Shown: positions 8,506 to 18,102, numbered from the stretch's first letter. The stretch is 64,000 nucleotides of DNA from Desulfobacterales bacterium (GCA_024226555.1 JAAELO010000214.1:1-64000), one strand, 5' to 3'. A program made the numbers and translations. The notes: generated by a model from the sequence alone, not told the origin.

Positions 8506-8560
8506 AAAACTTCTAATAAGAATTTCGTTCGATCAAATTTCAAATTATTAGAAATTTTCT
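8506..8560. mobile_element. Minimal MITE-like hairpin copy between mlaF and mlaD
   Basis: The two element ends are joined with almost nothing between them: CTTCTAATAAGAATTT is followed by GATCAAATTT and AAATTATTAGAAATTTTC. It stops 2 bases from the mlaF stop codon. It could form an RNA hairpin in the mla transcript. Confidence 0.55.
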
Positions 8561-8562
8561 TA

Positions 8563-9303
8563 TTAAGAAGCCCCGCCGCTTATAAAATTATTAATTGCAG
8601 GGTTATCTTGTTGTTGTATATCGGATGGAGTTCCTTCAAATACAATCTTTCCTTCATCAAGCATAGCTATTCTTTGAGAAATGTAGAAAACATCTGGTAT
8701 TTCATGACTCACAATTATACATGTGAACCCAAATTTTTTCTGGTATTCAGAGATCATATTATGAACAGCATTGCGCCTGATTGGATCAAGACCTGTTGTT
8801 GGCTCATCAAAAAGAACAACTTCCGGATTTGTTATTAAAGCCCTTGCAAGAGCAACTCTTTTTTTCATACCACCGGATATTTGGGATGGATAGCTATCTG
8901 AATGTTCGAAAAGTTCAAGCTGATCCATTTTTTCATCCACAAGCTCTTTGATTTTATTTCTTGAAAAACGGGTTGTTTCTCTTAATGGCAAAGCTATATT
9001 ATCGTATATACTCATTGAATCAAAAAGTGCTGTTCCCTGGAACATATAACTGAATTTTCTTTTCATCTTTTTGCGATCTTGAGTGGTCATATCTGAAAAT
9101 GGTTTACCATCATAGTAAATTGTACCACTGTCATTTTGCATAAGATCAATTATATGTTTTAAGAGCACACTTTTTCCTACTCCACTTTTACCAATGATAG
9201 TTGATACTTCACCTTCAAAGATAGAAAAGGACACACCTTTCATTACATGGTTGTCTCCGAAGGACTTATAAACATTTTCAAATCTTATAAATGGTTTAGC
9301 CAT
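8563..9303 (-). CDS. mlaF: MlaF ABC-transporter ATPase
   Basis: The 246-residue ATPase has Walker A GKSGVGKS, signature ISGGMKKR (the Mla/Ttg2A variant of LSGGQ) and Walker B VVLFDEPTTGLDP, followed by the switch histidine in IVSHE. It powers phospholipid transport by the inner-membrane MlaFED complex. The gene starts 8 nt after mlaE ends, so the two are translationally close. It is the usual length for the family. A short hairpin-like element copy separates it from mlaD. Confidence 0.95.
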   Translation of the reverse strand: MAKPFIRFENVYKSFGDNHVMKGVSFSIFEGEVSTIIGKSGVGKSVLLKHIIDLMQNDSGTIYYDGKPFSDMTTQDRKKMKRKFSYMFQGTALFDSMSIYDNIALPLRETTRFSRNKIKELVDEKMDQLELFEHSDSYPSQISGGMKKRVALARALITNPEVVLFDEPTTGLDPIRRNAVHNMISEYQKKFGFTCIIVSHEIPDVFYISQRIAMLDEGKIVFEGTPSDIQQQDNPAINNFISGGAS

Positions 9304-9311
9304 ATATTTTC

Positions 9312-10130
9312 CTACATTAAGAAAGATGTTATTACGTAATCTGCGATAAGAATAATTATACAGGATTGAACAACAGCTGAAGTTGTTGAGTTACTAACAC
9401 CCTTAGCACCAAATCCATCTTTTCTGATATGTGTATAATACCCCTGATAACAGCAGATAACAGAAACTATAACAGCAAAAACAACTGATTTGATATACCC
9501 ACCTGTAATATCTAACATATCAATGCTTTCATGAACCCTGAATAAAAATATTCCGGCATTAACTCCAAGAAGTTTTACTCCTGAAATATAAGCACCAAAA
9601 ATACCCATGAAATCAAATATTGTCGTTAGAATTGGAAAACAGATAATTGAAGCTGCAAGTTTTGGACTAACCAGAAACCTTATTGGGTCAATCTCCATGG
9701 TTTCAAGTGCATCAATCTGTTCTGATATTCTCATAATCCCTATTTCAGCTGCAATTGCAGAGCCACCCCTTGCTATAACCATAAATGCAGAAAGAACTGG
9801 TCCCATTTCACGAATCAAAGTATTTGCAACCCCGGAGCCCAGCATACCCACAGCACCAAACTGAACCAGAGCATAATAAGCCTGTAGCCCCAGAACCATT
9901 CCTGTGAAAAAACCTGTAAGACAAATAATAAAAACAGATTTTCTGCCAATAAAGTATATTTGTTCTATTATTTTAGGTATTTGTACAGGTAGTGAGAAAA
10001 TATGTACAAATGAATGGTACATAAAAATACCGATACGCCCAAGTTCGTTTAAAAATTCAATTCCCGAATTGCCAAGTTTAATAATGGGAGTTAAGAAAAA
10101 AACAGGTACTTCATTATTTTGGTTTTTCAT
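9312..10130 (-). CDS. mlaE: MlaE permease
   Basis: The 272-residue integral membrane protein of the MlaE/YrbE (DUF140) family contains several hydrophobic helices and the family blocks LGLQAYYAL, REMGPVLSAFMVIARGGSAIAAEIG and EQIDALETMEIDPIRFLVSPKL. It forms the membrane dimer of the MlaFED complex. It is the first gene of mlaEFDCA, and the promoter should lie in 10131-10251. No MlaB (STAS) gene is present, as in many non-enterobacterial Mla operons. Confidence 0.95.
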   Translation of the reverse strand: MKNQNNEVPVFFLTPIIKLGNSGIEFLNELGRIGIFMYHSFVHIFSLPVQIPKIIEQIYFIGRKSVFIICLTGFFTGMVLGLQAYYALVQFGAVGMLGSGVANTLIREMGPVLSAFMVIARGGSAIAAEIGIMRISEQIDALETMEIDPIRFLVSPKLAASIICFPILTTIFDFMGIFGAYISGVKLLGVNAGIFLFRVHESIDMLDITGGYIKSVVFAVIVSVICCYQGYYTHIRKDGFGAKGVSNSTTSAVVQSCIIILIADYVITSFLM

Positions 10131-10251
10131 CGTTTTTATTACCCCGTTAAATTTCTTTAGAAAATAGTAAGTATGTCAAAAAGTGTCAAGATTGAAACTA
10201 CTAACATTCGAAAAAAATAACATGAGTTGTCATTATATATTATGAAGTGAT

Positions 10252-11073
10252 TCATATTTCATTTGAAATGTTTGAATAATTCATGCCCCCCATCTTATAT
10301 CCTTCAAGGTCAATTGAAACTGTTTTAAACCCATAGGATTTGAAGGCCTCAATAATTTCACTTCTTATTTTATCATCAAACATTTTATTAAATTCCAATG
10401 GATCTGTCTCTATTTTTGCAGTTTCATTATAGTATCTTACCCTGTATTTTCTAAATCCAATTGATTTAAGAAAATATTCAGATCTTTCAATAATACCAAG
10501 TTTTTTCTTTGAAATTTTTTCACCCATGGGAATTCTTGACGCAAGGCATGCCATTGCTGGTTTATCAAAAGTTATGAGGGACTCTTTTTCTGATAATAAT
10601 CGAATATCATTTTTATTAAGACCTGCTTCAATGAGAGGTGAAAAAACCCCCATCTCAGTTGCGGCCTTCATACCTGGCCTATAATCCTTTAAATCATCTG
10701 TGTTTGCACCATGGGCTATTTTCTCAATTTTTCTTAATTTAGCTAATTCAATTAACCTTGCTATCATTATTTTTTTACAAATGTAGCATCTGTCTTTTGT
10801 ATTATTAACAAAATCTTTATTTGAAAGAATATCAACAGGAATCACAACATGCTCGATACCCATCTCTTTTGTAAAAAATTTTGAATCAACAATTTCTGAT
10901 TCAGGAATCAATTCAGATAAAAATGTTACTGCAATAACCTTCTCTTTTAATTGTTTGAAAGCTTCATAAAGGAGATAAGTACTGTCAACACCTCCAGAAT
11001 AGGCTATCATTAAAGAATTCATTTTTCCAAATATTGATATTAAGTCTGTCTGTTTTTTTAAAATATCATGCAT
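10252..11073 (-). CDS. larE: LarE-type ATP-dependent sulfur transferase
   Basis: The 273-residue PP-loop protein has SGGVDS (26-31), the AANH/LarE body and three cysteines at 96, 99 (CYIC) and 176 (MACLAS). LarE converts pyridinium biscarboxylate mononucleotide to the thioacid form used in the nickel-pincer cofactor of lactate racemase. The three-cysteine pattern matches the LarE type that binds a [4Fe-4S] cluster and recycles sulfur, rather than the single-cysteine sacrificial type. The cluster itself is an inference. No larB, larC or larA is in the window, so a different sulfur-transfer substrate is possible. Confidence 0.85.
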   Translation of the reverse strand: MHDILKKQTDLISIFGKMNSLMIAYSGGVDSTYLLYEAFKQLKEKVIAVTFLSELIPESEIVDSKFFTKEMGIEHVVIPVDILSNKDFVNNTKDRCYICKKIMIARLIELAKLRKIEKIAHGANTDDLKDYRPGMKAATEMGVFSPLIEAGLNKNDIRLLSEKESLITFDKPAMACLASRIPMGEKISKKKLGIIERSEYFLKSIGFRKYRVRYYNETAKIETDPLEFNKMFDDKIRSEIIEAFKSYGFKTVSIDLEGYKMGGMNYSNISNEI

Positions 11074-11235
11074 ATGCTATAGATTTTTGATTAAAGATTT
11101 TTAAAATGTGAATTATTTGCATTTATAGATCTATTTTTACCACTCTAATAGTTTGAGCTAAAGAGCACAAACTTTTTTTATAATGGGGATGCCAAGATTG
11201 ATATTTTTATAAATATTATTCAGGAAGGAAACAAC

Positions 11236-11271
11236 AAAAGAGAATCTGGAATATCCAGATTCTCTTTTTTT
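11236..11271. terminator. Intrinsic terminator after rpsI
   Basis: A long perfect stem (AGAATCTGGA pairing with TCCAGATTCT, extended by A/T pairs) has a 3-nt loop and T-runs on both strands. It lies 27 bases past the rpsI stop and could also serve transcripts from the other side. Confidence 0.9.
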
Positions 11272-11297
11272 GATCGTATTGTAAATAAAGAGGAATT

Positions 11298-11690
11298 CTA
11301 ACGTTTTGAAAACTGAAAACGTGCTCTCGCACCTTTTTGTCCGTATTTCTTTCTCTCTTTTACTCTTGAATCTCTTGTTACAAAACCAGCTTTTTTCAAA
11401 ACATCCCTAAGGTCAGGGTCTGCAAGAATAAGAGCTTTTGTAATGCCGTGTCTGATAGCACCAGCCTGACCAACAATACCGCCGCCTTTTACTGTAACAT
11501 TTATATCATAAGATTCTAAATTTTCAGTAAGAGCAAGAGGTTGTCTAATAATCAATTTTGCTGAATCGCTGCTGAAATACTTGTCAACTGGCTTATCATT
11601 AACTGTAATTTGTCCTGTTCCACTTGTTAACCAAGCTCTTGCAATTCCATTTTTACGCTTGCCAGTTGCGTAGTAAGCTTCATTTCCCAT
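11298..11690 (-). CDS. rpsI: Ribosomal protein uS9
   Basis: The 130-residue protein starts with [16 protein letters not shown] and ends in the universal [17 protein letters not shown] tail, whose last residues contact P-site t[13 protein letters not shown] and [19 protein letters not shown] are the family blocks. It is cotranscribed with rplM, 33 bases upstream, the standard bacterial pairing. A strong terminator follows. Confidence 0.98.
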   Translation of the reverse strand: MGNEAYYATGKRKNGIARAWLTSGTGQITVNDKPVDKYFSSDSAKLIIRQPLALTENLESYDINVTVKGGGIVGQAGAIRHGITKALILADPDLRDVLKKAGFVTRDSRVKERKKYGQKGARARFQFSKR

Positions 11691-11723
11691 GAAAAATACT
11701 CCAATTTTTAGAAATATTTATTA

Positions 11724-12158
11724 TTAATTTTTTAAAACTTCAGGCTTTTGTGCTTCATGTGGGTGAGTATCTCCCGCATAAACGTGAAGCTTCTTATTAA
11801 GGTCTCTTCCAAGTCTGTTCTTTGGAAGCATTCCCTTCACTGCAAAGCGAATAACATCTTCTGGTTTTTTCTCCAGTAGTTTCTCTGCAGTTATCTCCTT
11901 AATTCCACCAACATAACCACTATGTCTGTAGTATTTCTTCTGATCCAGTTTTCTTCCGGTAAGAACAATCTTATCTGCATTGATAACGATTACCCAATCA
12001 CCAGTGTCAGCATGGGGGGTGTACATAGGATTGTGTTTTCCTCTGATTCTGGCTGCTATCTTTGAAGCTAGCCTTCCAAGTACCTGCCCTTCAGCATCAA
12101 TTATACACCAATTTTGCTGATTGTCAGAATTTTTCGCACTATATGTATACTTTTTCAA
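11724..12158 (-). CDS. rplM: Ribosomal protein uL13
   Basis: The 144-residue protein has the uL13 hallmarks [16 protein letters not shown] near the start, [14 protein letters not shown] and [12 protein letters not shown]. It is an early-assembling large-subunit protein. It is the first gene of rplM-rpsI; in other bacteria uL13 can regulate this operon, but no leader structure is evident here. Confidence 0.98.
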   Translation of the reverse strand: MKKYTYSAKNSDNQQNWCIIDAEGQVLGRLASKIAARIRGKHNPMYTPHADTGDWVIVINADKIVLTGRKLDQKKYYRHSGYVGGIKEITAEKLLEKKPEDVIRFAVKGMLPKNRLGRDLNKKLHVYAGDTHPHEAQKPEVLKN

Positions 12159-12319
12159 TTTTTTATTACTCCTGACTAATTTTTACGTCTGGTCTCTCTG
12201 TTCAAAAAATAACTCAACATACTTAATAGAGATCTTGCCGGTTGTCAAGTAAAAACATAAGCCCTACTAAACAATTTATTATGTAAATTAAGGAGCTTAT
12301 TTTTGCTGAAATCTATAAA

Positions 12320-12802
12320 TTAAAGATTTATAGATTTTTTATTGTCCACAGATTTAACTATTGAATCCACATCTTTTGTGTCAAATGATTCCAACTCTTT
12401 TGATGTTTTACAAGTCACTTCAGCGTTCAATATACCACCACTTTCAACAATGAGATCCCGACACACAACCCGACCTGCGACTTTACCTGTTTTTAAGACT
12501 ATTAACTCCTTAGTCGCCTTAATCTCTCCTTCAAAAACACCACCAATTGTAATACTTTCGACATTGGCATTTGAATAAACAGAGCCAGCTTCTGCAATTA
12601 TTATTGTTTCGCCGGTAAGCTCACCTTTTATTTTACCATTAACAAGCAATTTTCCTTTGCAGGAGATAGTTCCATCAACAACGAGATCTTTGTCAATTAT
12701 TGACACATTTTTCTGCTTAGTATTCACTAAATTTTCTCCTGTTAATTGGTTATCCTGGCTCAGGCCCTTTTTCTTTGACTTGTTTTTTTTCCGGTTTAAC
12801 AT
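12320..12802 (-). CDS. Bactofilin-family cytoskeletal protein
   Basis: The 160-residue protein has a basic N-terminal tail (LNRKKNKSKKKG) followed by the bactofilin beta-helix of short repeats such as LVVDGTISCKGKLLVNGKI, SITIGGVFEGEIKA and KVAGRVVCRDLIVESGG. Bactofilins polymerise without nucleotide and localise cell-wall enzymes. It overlaps the end of the preceding membrane-protein gene by 53 bases and lies two genes after an L,D-transpeptidase. That neighbourhood fits a cell-shape module like the bactofilin/peptidase pairs of other bacteria. The basic tail may bind the membrane or DNA. Confidence 0.9.
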   Translation of the reverse strand: MLNRKKNKSKKKGLSQDNQLTGENLVNTKQKNVSIIDKDLVVDGTISCKGKLLVNGKIKGELTGETIIIAEAGSVYSNANVESITIGGVFEGEIKATKELIVLKTGKVAGRVVCRDLIVESGGILNAEVTCKTSKELESFDTKDVDSIVKSVDNKKSINL

Positions 12803-13676
12803 CGTTTATATCTTCCTGATTTTTATTAATAACACTATCAACCTTATCCTTCTTAGCCTCATTTACGGGTTTGTTTTTAACAACAGGAGGTGTAAGAAGA
12901 TTTACCCTAATCGTTGATCTGTTTTCTAACAAAAGTTTACCTTCTAAGGAGTATGCAAGAACACTACACTCTTTATACGCATCAGGAGGTGTTTTACGGT
13001 TAAAATTGAATCGTACTGTTTTAAATCTGTTTATGGAAAAATACTGTCCTTTCCTGTATTCAGAAGGTTTCTCATTAATCAGAGAAACCTGAGGAATAAC
13101 CCTGTCTATAGTACCATCAACCTTTTTTAGAATCATAAAAACATAACCATTTACCGCTTTTTCGTTATTTGTCTGGTTGGTAAGCCTAAATCTGATTTTA
13201 TAAATATTGCTATCAGATCGCCTGGAAATAAAAACTTTCCCAGCTGTAATTGGTGATTCTAAAACAACAGGTTTTTTTTCAACCTCAACTGTTACATCTT
13301 TTGTCTCTTTATCAGCTTCAGTTAATGTTTTATCATATGTATTTCTGTTTGCAAGCATAATCTCTTTTTCAGCCTGCAACAACTCTTTAGCATTTCGAAG
13401 CTCGCTAATTTTTTTATTGGCGACAGTTAGGTGGTCCTGATAGCTGCTCCTTGACAGTTCTGATTTTACCAATAAAAAAATACAGACAGAAAGTGAAATT
13501 AACATTGCTATAAAAAGGAAAATACAAATACGAAGAAACCATTTAAATTTTTTGATTACAAACATCTGTCCATCATCAGCAATAAAGAACATATCCCAGT
13601 TCTGTGTACGCTTTTTGGATTTTAATGTCAGACCTTTTAATAATTCTTTGTCCACAATTCTCGATATATTTTCCAT
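12750..13676 (-). CDS. Membrane protein of unknown function between L,D-transpeptidase and bactofilin
   Basis: The 308-residue protein has a cytoplasmic N-terminus of about 45 residues, one membrane span (about 46-70, FLRICIFLFIAMLISLSVCIFLLV), a short coiled coil (75-110) and a beta-rich periplasmic domain (about 140-255). The low-complexity basic/acidic tail ends KEKGPEPG. The family is not recognised. GGGG before the ATG supports the start. It overlaps the upstream L,D-transpeptidase gene by 40 bases and the downstream bactofilin by 53. This nested arrangement suggests coupled translation and a complex linking the bactofilin polymer to periplasmic wall enzymes (inference). Confidence 0.7.
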   Translation of the reverse strand: MENISRIVDKELLKGLTLKSKKRTQNWDMFFIADDGQMFVIKKFKWFLRICIFLFIAMLISLSVCIFLLVKSELSRSSYQDHLTVANKKISELRNAKELLQAEKEIMLANRNTYDKTLTEADKETKDVTVEVEKKPVVLESPITAGKVFISRRSDSNIYKIRFRLTNQTNNEKAVNGYVFMILKKVDGTIDRVIPQVSLINEKPSEYRKGQYFSINRFKTVRFNFNRKTPPDAYKECSVLAYSLEGKLLLENRSTIRVNLLTPPVVKNKPVNEAKKDKVDSVINKNQEDINDVKPEKKQVKEKGPEPG

Positions 13677-14965
13677 TTATCCCCTTCAGGTTTAAGAAAA
13701 AGTTTCTTTGTACCTGTTTCATTGTAACCGCTTGAATTATATATTTGAGTAAAAGTTACTTTTATGAATTTTTTAAAAATATCAACTCTGAGGTTTTTCA
13801 TAGATATTTTAATATATTTATACCTACTCTTCAAAGATTTTTTGTGTTTTACCCACATATTCAAATTCATTTTGTAAGCTTTTGAATAAAAATCATTTGA
13901 ATAGTGAGTTTGATATGTTTTGATATCTCCAGTACCCCATGACTTCATCCATTGCGATGCCTGTTCCTTAATATCAGATATCAGTTTTTGTTTTTTTTCA
14001 TATGCAGATCTGATTTTAGCATTATAATCTGTCTTTTTGATAGCATCTACAAAATTCACATATATTTTTCGTTTTTTTGAAAGGAGATGTAAATATTCAT
14101 CGCCTATAATTTTAAAAGTTCCCTCTAAATCTTTAAGAAAGAGTTTTCTTGTTATAATTTCACCTTTGAATGTCCCTTTTAAAACAGTTAAATCAAACGT
14201 AACAACAAAATAATTTTCATTTTTAATGATGGATCTGTTTGAAATTTCAAATGATAAATTTTTTATTTTATTACGCATCTTTATCCATTGTCTCCAGAAG
14301 GAGATGTCTGGAAGATATGATGAATCATAAAAACTCAGATAGAAATGATAAGAGCCGTTCTCAATAGATCTTTTCCACTCATCAATAAGGGTGAATATTT
14401 TTTTAACTGCTATTTTGTTCTCTTTTAAATCTTTTTCAGTATATTTTACCGATTTTGAAATAATAAAAGGTGTATTTTTCAGCTTCAGATAAGGTGTTAT
14501 TTTATCAACATCCTTATTGTTTAATGCTATACATCCATTTGAGCTTCTCTTTATAAGTATCTTTTTGTCTGTACCATGAAGCCATATAGCATCTCCATTT
14601 CGCCCCCTTAAACTATCAATTACATTAGGATAGTCAATGGGAAAAGCCCTTGTTCCATAAACTGGTGTAAGGTCTTTATCTTCATAATCTGCAGTGAAAA
14701 AATAAACACCTTCTGGTGTTTTTTTATCCCCTTCAACTTTTTTTCTACCTTTGTTTTCACCTGTAGCACAATCCAAAGTTAAAACCTTTGATAAACCTTT
14801 AGTCTCATACAATGAGAGCTTCTGTAGTTCCTTATCAACCACAACAGCATACTCTGTATTATCAGAGAACGTTACAAAGGAATCAGGAATAAGATCTGAT
14901 GAGAAAAGTTTTGGTGTGCAGCATAAAAGTATTAAGATCAAATACAGATTAAGTTTTCTAAACAT
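13637..14965 (-). CDS. L,D-transpeptidase (YkuD) with two NTF2-like C-terminal repeats
   Basis: A signal peptide (LILILLCCTPKLFSS) is followed by a YkuD domain at about 38-175 with catalytic H130 (WLHGTD) and C145 in SSNGC. The usual motif is S/T-x-G-C, so the active site is complete. Two related C-terminal segments (about 190-300 and 335-442), each starting with a W-K/M-S motif and ending in FK/WKI, look like NTF2/SnoaL-type folds. YkuD enzymes form 3-3 peptidoglycan cross-links or attach lipoproteins. Downstream overlapping genes encode a membrane protein and bactofilin, so it probably acts in cell-shape control. Confidence 0.85.
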   Translation of the reverse strand: MFRKLNLYLILILLCCTPKLFSSDLIPDSFVTFSDNTEYAVVVDKELQKLSLYETKGLSKVLTLDCATGENKGRKKVEGDKKTPEGVYFFTADYEDKDLTPVYGTRAFPIDYPNVIDSLRGRNGDAIWLHGTDKKILIKRSSNGCIALNNKDVDKITPYLKLKNTPFIISKSVKYTEKDLKENKIAVKKIFTLIDEWKRSIENGSYHFYLSFYDSSYLPDISFWRQWIKMRNKIKNLSFEISNRSIIKNENYFVVTFDLTVLKGTFKGEIITRKLFLKDLEGTFKIIGDEYLHLLSKKRKIYVNFVDAIKKTDYNAKIRSAYEKKQKLISDIKEQASQWMKSWGTGDIKTYQTHYSNDFYSKAYKMNLNMWVKHKKSLKSRYKYIKISMKNLRVDIFKKFIKVTFTQIYNSSGYNETGTKKLFLKPEGDKWKIYRELWTKNY

Positions 14966-15093
14966 TCTTTTAAAACCTTTTCGATCAGGGCAATTACGAA
15001 ATTGAATTCCCCTTTGTTATTAAAAATAAGATAATCACTGAGAACTTAAAGGTTCAGGAATTATATTATATTAATAATAAAAAATGTATTTTA

Positions 15094-15132
15094 AGAATAT
15101 CTAATAACTGCATTTTGAATATTAGATATTTC
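15094..15132. mobile_element. Minimal MITE-like hairpin copy beside ruvB
   Basis: GAATATCTAATAACTGC is followed almost at once by the inverted AATATTAGATATTTCC, a 39-bp hairpin made only of the family's two ends. It lies 16 bases beyond the ruvB stop and may act as its 3'-end hairpin. Confidence 0.55.
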
Positions 15133-15148
15133 CTTTAGATAAACCACA

Positions 15149-16171
15149 CTATAAAATAATTTTCAAGTGCGAATAAGCTTTATCAGTAGCCTTTCGTCCT
15201 GAAGAGGTCCTTGTAACAAGGCCCTTCTTAAGTAGATATGGTTCTACCACATCCACCAATGTATCATTTTCCTCCTGAAGAGTAGCAGCAATGGCATCTA
15301 TACCAACAGGCCCACCCTTATAATAGTTTATAATCGTTTTAAGATAGTGTCTATCCATATTTGTAAGACCCATCTGATCAACTCCTTCAAGTAAAAGAGC
15401 GGCTTCAACTGTTTCTTTTGTAAGAACTCCATCTGCTTTTACCTGTGCATAGTCGCGGGATCTTTTTAGGAGCCTGTTTACTATACGGGGCGTTCCTCTT
15501 GAACGTCTGGCCAACTCAAAAGCAGCTGAATCATCAGTTTTAACATCAAGCAGATTTGCAGATCTTTTAGTAATAGTTACAAGTTCTTCATCTGTATAGA
15601 AATCAAGACTTCTGAAAATCCCAAACCGATCTCTTAAAGGGCTTGATAATAGTCCTGCCCTGGTGGTAGCTCCTACTAAAATAAAACGTTTCAACTGATA
15701 TCTGTGACTTCTTGCATGCATGCCTTTATCAAATACAAAATCCACAGCGAAATCTTCCATAGCCGGATAGAGAAACTCCTCCACAGATTTTGGAAGTCTG
15801 TGAATTTCATCAATAAAAAGTATGTCTCCATCTTTAAGGTTTGTCAAAATCCCAATCAGGTCACCACCTTTTTCCAGTGTTGGACCCGATGTTATCTTTA
15901 ACTCTCCACCCATTTCCCTTGCAAGTATGTAAGCAAGTGTTGTTTTACCAAGTCCGGGTGGCCCAAAAAGAAGCACATGTTCAATTGGCTCATTTCTGTA
16001 TTTTGCAGCTTCAATAGCAATTTTTAAAGTTTCAACAGTTTCTGTTTGACCAATGTAATCGCTAAATTTTTCTGGTCTTAAAGAGAGAATCTCGCTGTTC
16101 AGGTCTTCTATCGTTTCATCTCTTGATAATATTTTTTTAGGGCCTGAATTAAATGTTAAAATGTCACTCAT
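15149..16171 (-). CDS. ruvB: Holliday-junction branch-migration helicase RuvB
   Basis: The 340-residue AAA+ ATPase has Walker A GPPGLGKT, Walker [12 protein letters not shown], the sensor block [18 protein letters not shown] and the C-terminal winged-helix segment [18 protein letters not shown]. It drives branch migration with RuvA. The start codon directly follows the ruvA stop (no gap), so translation is probably coupled. It is the last gene of the tol-pal-ruv block; a mini element hairpin follows it. Confidence 0.98.
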   Translation of the reverse strand: MSDILTFNSGPKKILSRDETIEDLNSEILSLRPEKFSDYIGQTETVETLKIAIEAAKYRNEPIEHVLLFGPPGLGKTTLAYILAREMGGELKITSGPTLEKGGDLIGILTNLKDGDILFIDEIHRLPKSVEEFLYPAMEDFAVDFVFDKGMHARSHRYQLKRFILVGATTRAGLLSSPLRDRFGIFRSLDFYTDEELVTITKRSANLLDVKTDDSAAFELARRSRGTPRIVNRLLKRSRDYAQVKADGVLTKETVEAALLLEGVDQMGLTNMDRHYLKTIINYYKGGPVGIDAIAATLQEENDTLVDVVEPYLLKKGLVTRTSSGRKATDKAYSHLKIIL

Positions 16172-16780
16172 CTATTTTGTCCCACTATAAATTTCATCAA
16201 AAAGGTCTTCGGGTGTATTGATATCACTATTTCGAATGCATGCTTCATCAATTAAGAGTTTAGCTTCAACAGGCCTGTGTCCTAACTGCTCAACCAGAAC
16301 TTCAAAAACCTGTTCTGTGATATTTTCATTTTTAGAACCACTTTTCTTTTCAACAGTTTTAGTTGTAAATTTACTAACTTTGCCCTCAAGAGTTGCTATT
16401 ATCTTCTGGGCTGTTCTTCCGCCAATCCCAGTTAGTTTTTTTAAAGAGTTAGAATCATTTCTTTCAATAAAGCCTGCTATTTCCTCCACAGGCAAATTCA
16501 TAGCTTTGACTGCCTTAATGGGTCCAATAGCTTCGACAGAGATAAAATGCTGAAAAAATTCCTTTTCACTTTCATAATTGAACCCTATTAAAACCGGTTT
16601 TGGTTGTCTTTCTGTCTGCTGAAAATAGATAAATAGAGAGATTTCATCCCCTTTTGATTTTTCATTAAGGGATTCCATTACAAATGCAGGTATTAAGATC
16701 TCATATCCTGTATTATTAACAAGTAGCAGGATTTGATCATCATATTTTTTGAGCAAAGTGCCCTGTAAGTAACCAATCAT
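16172..16780 (-). CDS. ruvA: Holliday-junction DNA-binding protein RuvA
   Basis: The 202-residue protein has the OB-fold N-terminus MIGYLQGTLLKKYDDQILLL, the helix-hairpin-helix LKKLTGIGGRTAQKIIATLEGK and the C-terminal RuvB-binding domain. It binds four-way junctions as a tetramer and loads RuvB. It starts 3 bases after ruvC and abuts ruvB. Confidence 0.97.
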   Translation of the reverse strand: MIGYLQGTLLKKYDDQILLLVNNTGYEILIPAFVMESLNEKSKGDEISLFIYFQQTERQPKPVLIGFNYESEKEFFQHFISVEAIGPIKAVKAMNLPVEEIAGFIERNDSNSLKKLTGIGGRTAQKIIATLEGKVSKFTTKTVEKKSGSKNENITEQVFEVLVEQLGHRPVEAKLLIDEACIRNSDINTPEDLFDEIYSGTK

Positions 16781-16783
16781 AAA

Positions 16784-17287
16784 TTAAACATCATCTTTTT
16801 TATATAAAACAGTATTATAGCGGAAAAGACCAATAAGGGCAAGAGCAAGAGCGTCCGATGCATGATAAGGCTTTATCTGCGAATCATGCTCTAAAACATG
16901 CCGAACTGACTTCTCAAGTTGTGCCTTACTTGCATTTCCGTTACCAGAAAGAATCTTTTTGGCTTCTCTCACAGGAATTTCAAATACAGGTACGTTTGCA
17001 TGACATCCAGCTAATAAAATAACTCCTGTAACTTTCCCAAGAAGTATCCCTGATTTAGGATACCTCTCTAGTGAGAAGATATCCTCAACAATTATCCTGT
17101 CGGGTTTATTATCCTTAAGAAGTTTCAGAACATTTTCATAGATTTTTTCAAGGCGCTTAGGAAGAGTTTCATCTTTATCGGTAGATATACAACCGTAAGA
17201 GTACTGATTAACATCAAAATCCTTACCACTTACAATACCAACCCCGGTATCTGCTAAACCGGGGTCTATACCAATAATTGTATACAT
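16784..17287 (-). CDS. ruvC: Holliday-junction resolvase RuvC
   Basis: The 167-residue RNase-H-fold nuclease has its catalytic acidic residues in IGIDPGLADTG, IIVEDIF and the C-terminal HASDALALAL. It cleaves junctions symmetrically. Its ATG overlaps the cpoB stop by one base (TAATG), so it is translationally coupled to the Tol-Pal genes. Confidence 0.97.
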   Translation of the reverse strand: MYTIIGIDPGLADTGVGIVSGKDFDVNQYSYGCISTDKDETLPKRLEKIYENVLKLLKDNKPDRIIVEDIFSLERYPKSGILLGKVTGVILLAGCHANVPVFEIPVREAKKILSGNGNASKAQLEKSVRHVLEHDSQIKPYHASDALALALIGLFRYNTVLYKKDDV

Positions 17288-18102
17288 TATTTTATTCGGG
17301 CAAGCTTTTTTCTTGCATATTTAGCTTCATTTGTTTTTGGAAAATTTTTAATCAACTCATTTAATATTAGCTTGGCATTGGCTTTTTCCCCTAAATTGTA
17401 AAAAGCGTATCCCTGCTTAAGGTAAGAAGCCGGAATCTTGTTTCCATTGGGATATTTTTCGATAACCTTCTGGTATTCCAATATCGCTTTTTCATACCAT
17501 TTTTCCCTGTAATAGATCTCACTGATCCAGAATTGTGCGTTATCAGCATTTACCGATTTTGGATAAACTACTAGAAATTTTAGAAAATGATCCCTCGCTT
17601 CCTTTGTTTTTCCATTATCTAGTTTTCCTTTAGCTAATTTATAAAGTTCCTTTTCTGAAAGTTTTTTCTCTTCACCTTTTTTAATTTTCTTCACGTCAGA
17701 TTTTTTTACAGGTTCAAAACCTACATATTGTTCAAGTTTAAAAAAACGTTTTTTTAGTTTTCGATTTTGAACAAGAGACTCTTCAAGCATCTTTGAAAGA
17801 CTTTTATTACTTTTCTTTAATTTTCTTAAAAAGAATTCAAGCTCTTCAACTTTTCCTTTTTGCATCAAAAGTTCACTTTTAAACTGATGAATCTGGGTGT
17901 TCATACCCGCATAATTCTCTCTTTGAGTCTGATCTGTTTTGTCGAATTTTTTTGATTTTTCATTCAGTTTAGAGAGATTTTTTTCAGCAGACACCTGAAG
18001 TTTATTCTCAAGCTCTAATATGCGCTCATTTAAGTAGTTCACATCTCCTGAAGATGCACACCCTGATATAAGAAATATTAATGCTACAATATATTTTTTC
18101 AT
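17287..18102 (-). CDS. cpoB: CpoB/YbgF-like Tol-Pal-associated TPR lipoprotein
   Basis: The 271-residue protein has an N-terminal coiled coil (about 20-120) and a C-terminal TPR region (about 150-268) with ARDHFLKFLVVYPKSVNADN and AILEYQKVIEKYPNGNKIP, as in CpoB/YbgF. The signal peptide ends in a lipobox, LISGC (C15), so it is probably lipid-anchored, unlike the soluble Escherichia coli protein. CpoB links Tol-Pal constriction to septal wall synthesis. It follows pal after a terminator-like hairpin and overlaps ruvC. Confidence 0.85.
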   Translation of the reverse strand: MKKYIVALIFLISGCASSGDVNYLNERILELENKLQVSAEKNLSKLNEKSKKFDKTDQTQRENYAGMNTQIHQFKSELLMQKGKVEELEFFLRKLKKSNKSLSKMLEESLVQNRKLKKRFFKLEQYVGFEPVKKSDVKKIKKGEEKKLSEKELYKLAKGKLDNGKTKEARDHFLKFLVVYPKSVNADNAQFWISEIYYREKWYEKAILEYQKVIEKYPNGNKIPASYLKQGYAFYNLGEKANAKLILNELIKNFPKTNEAKYARKKLARIK

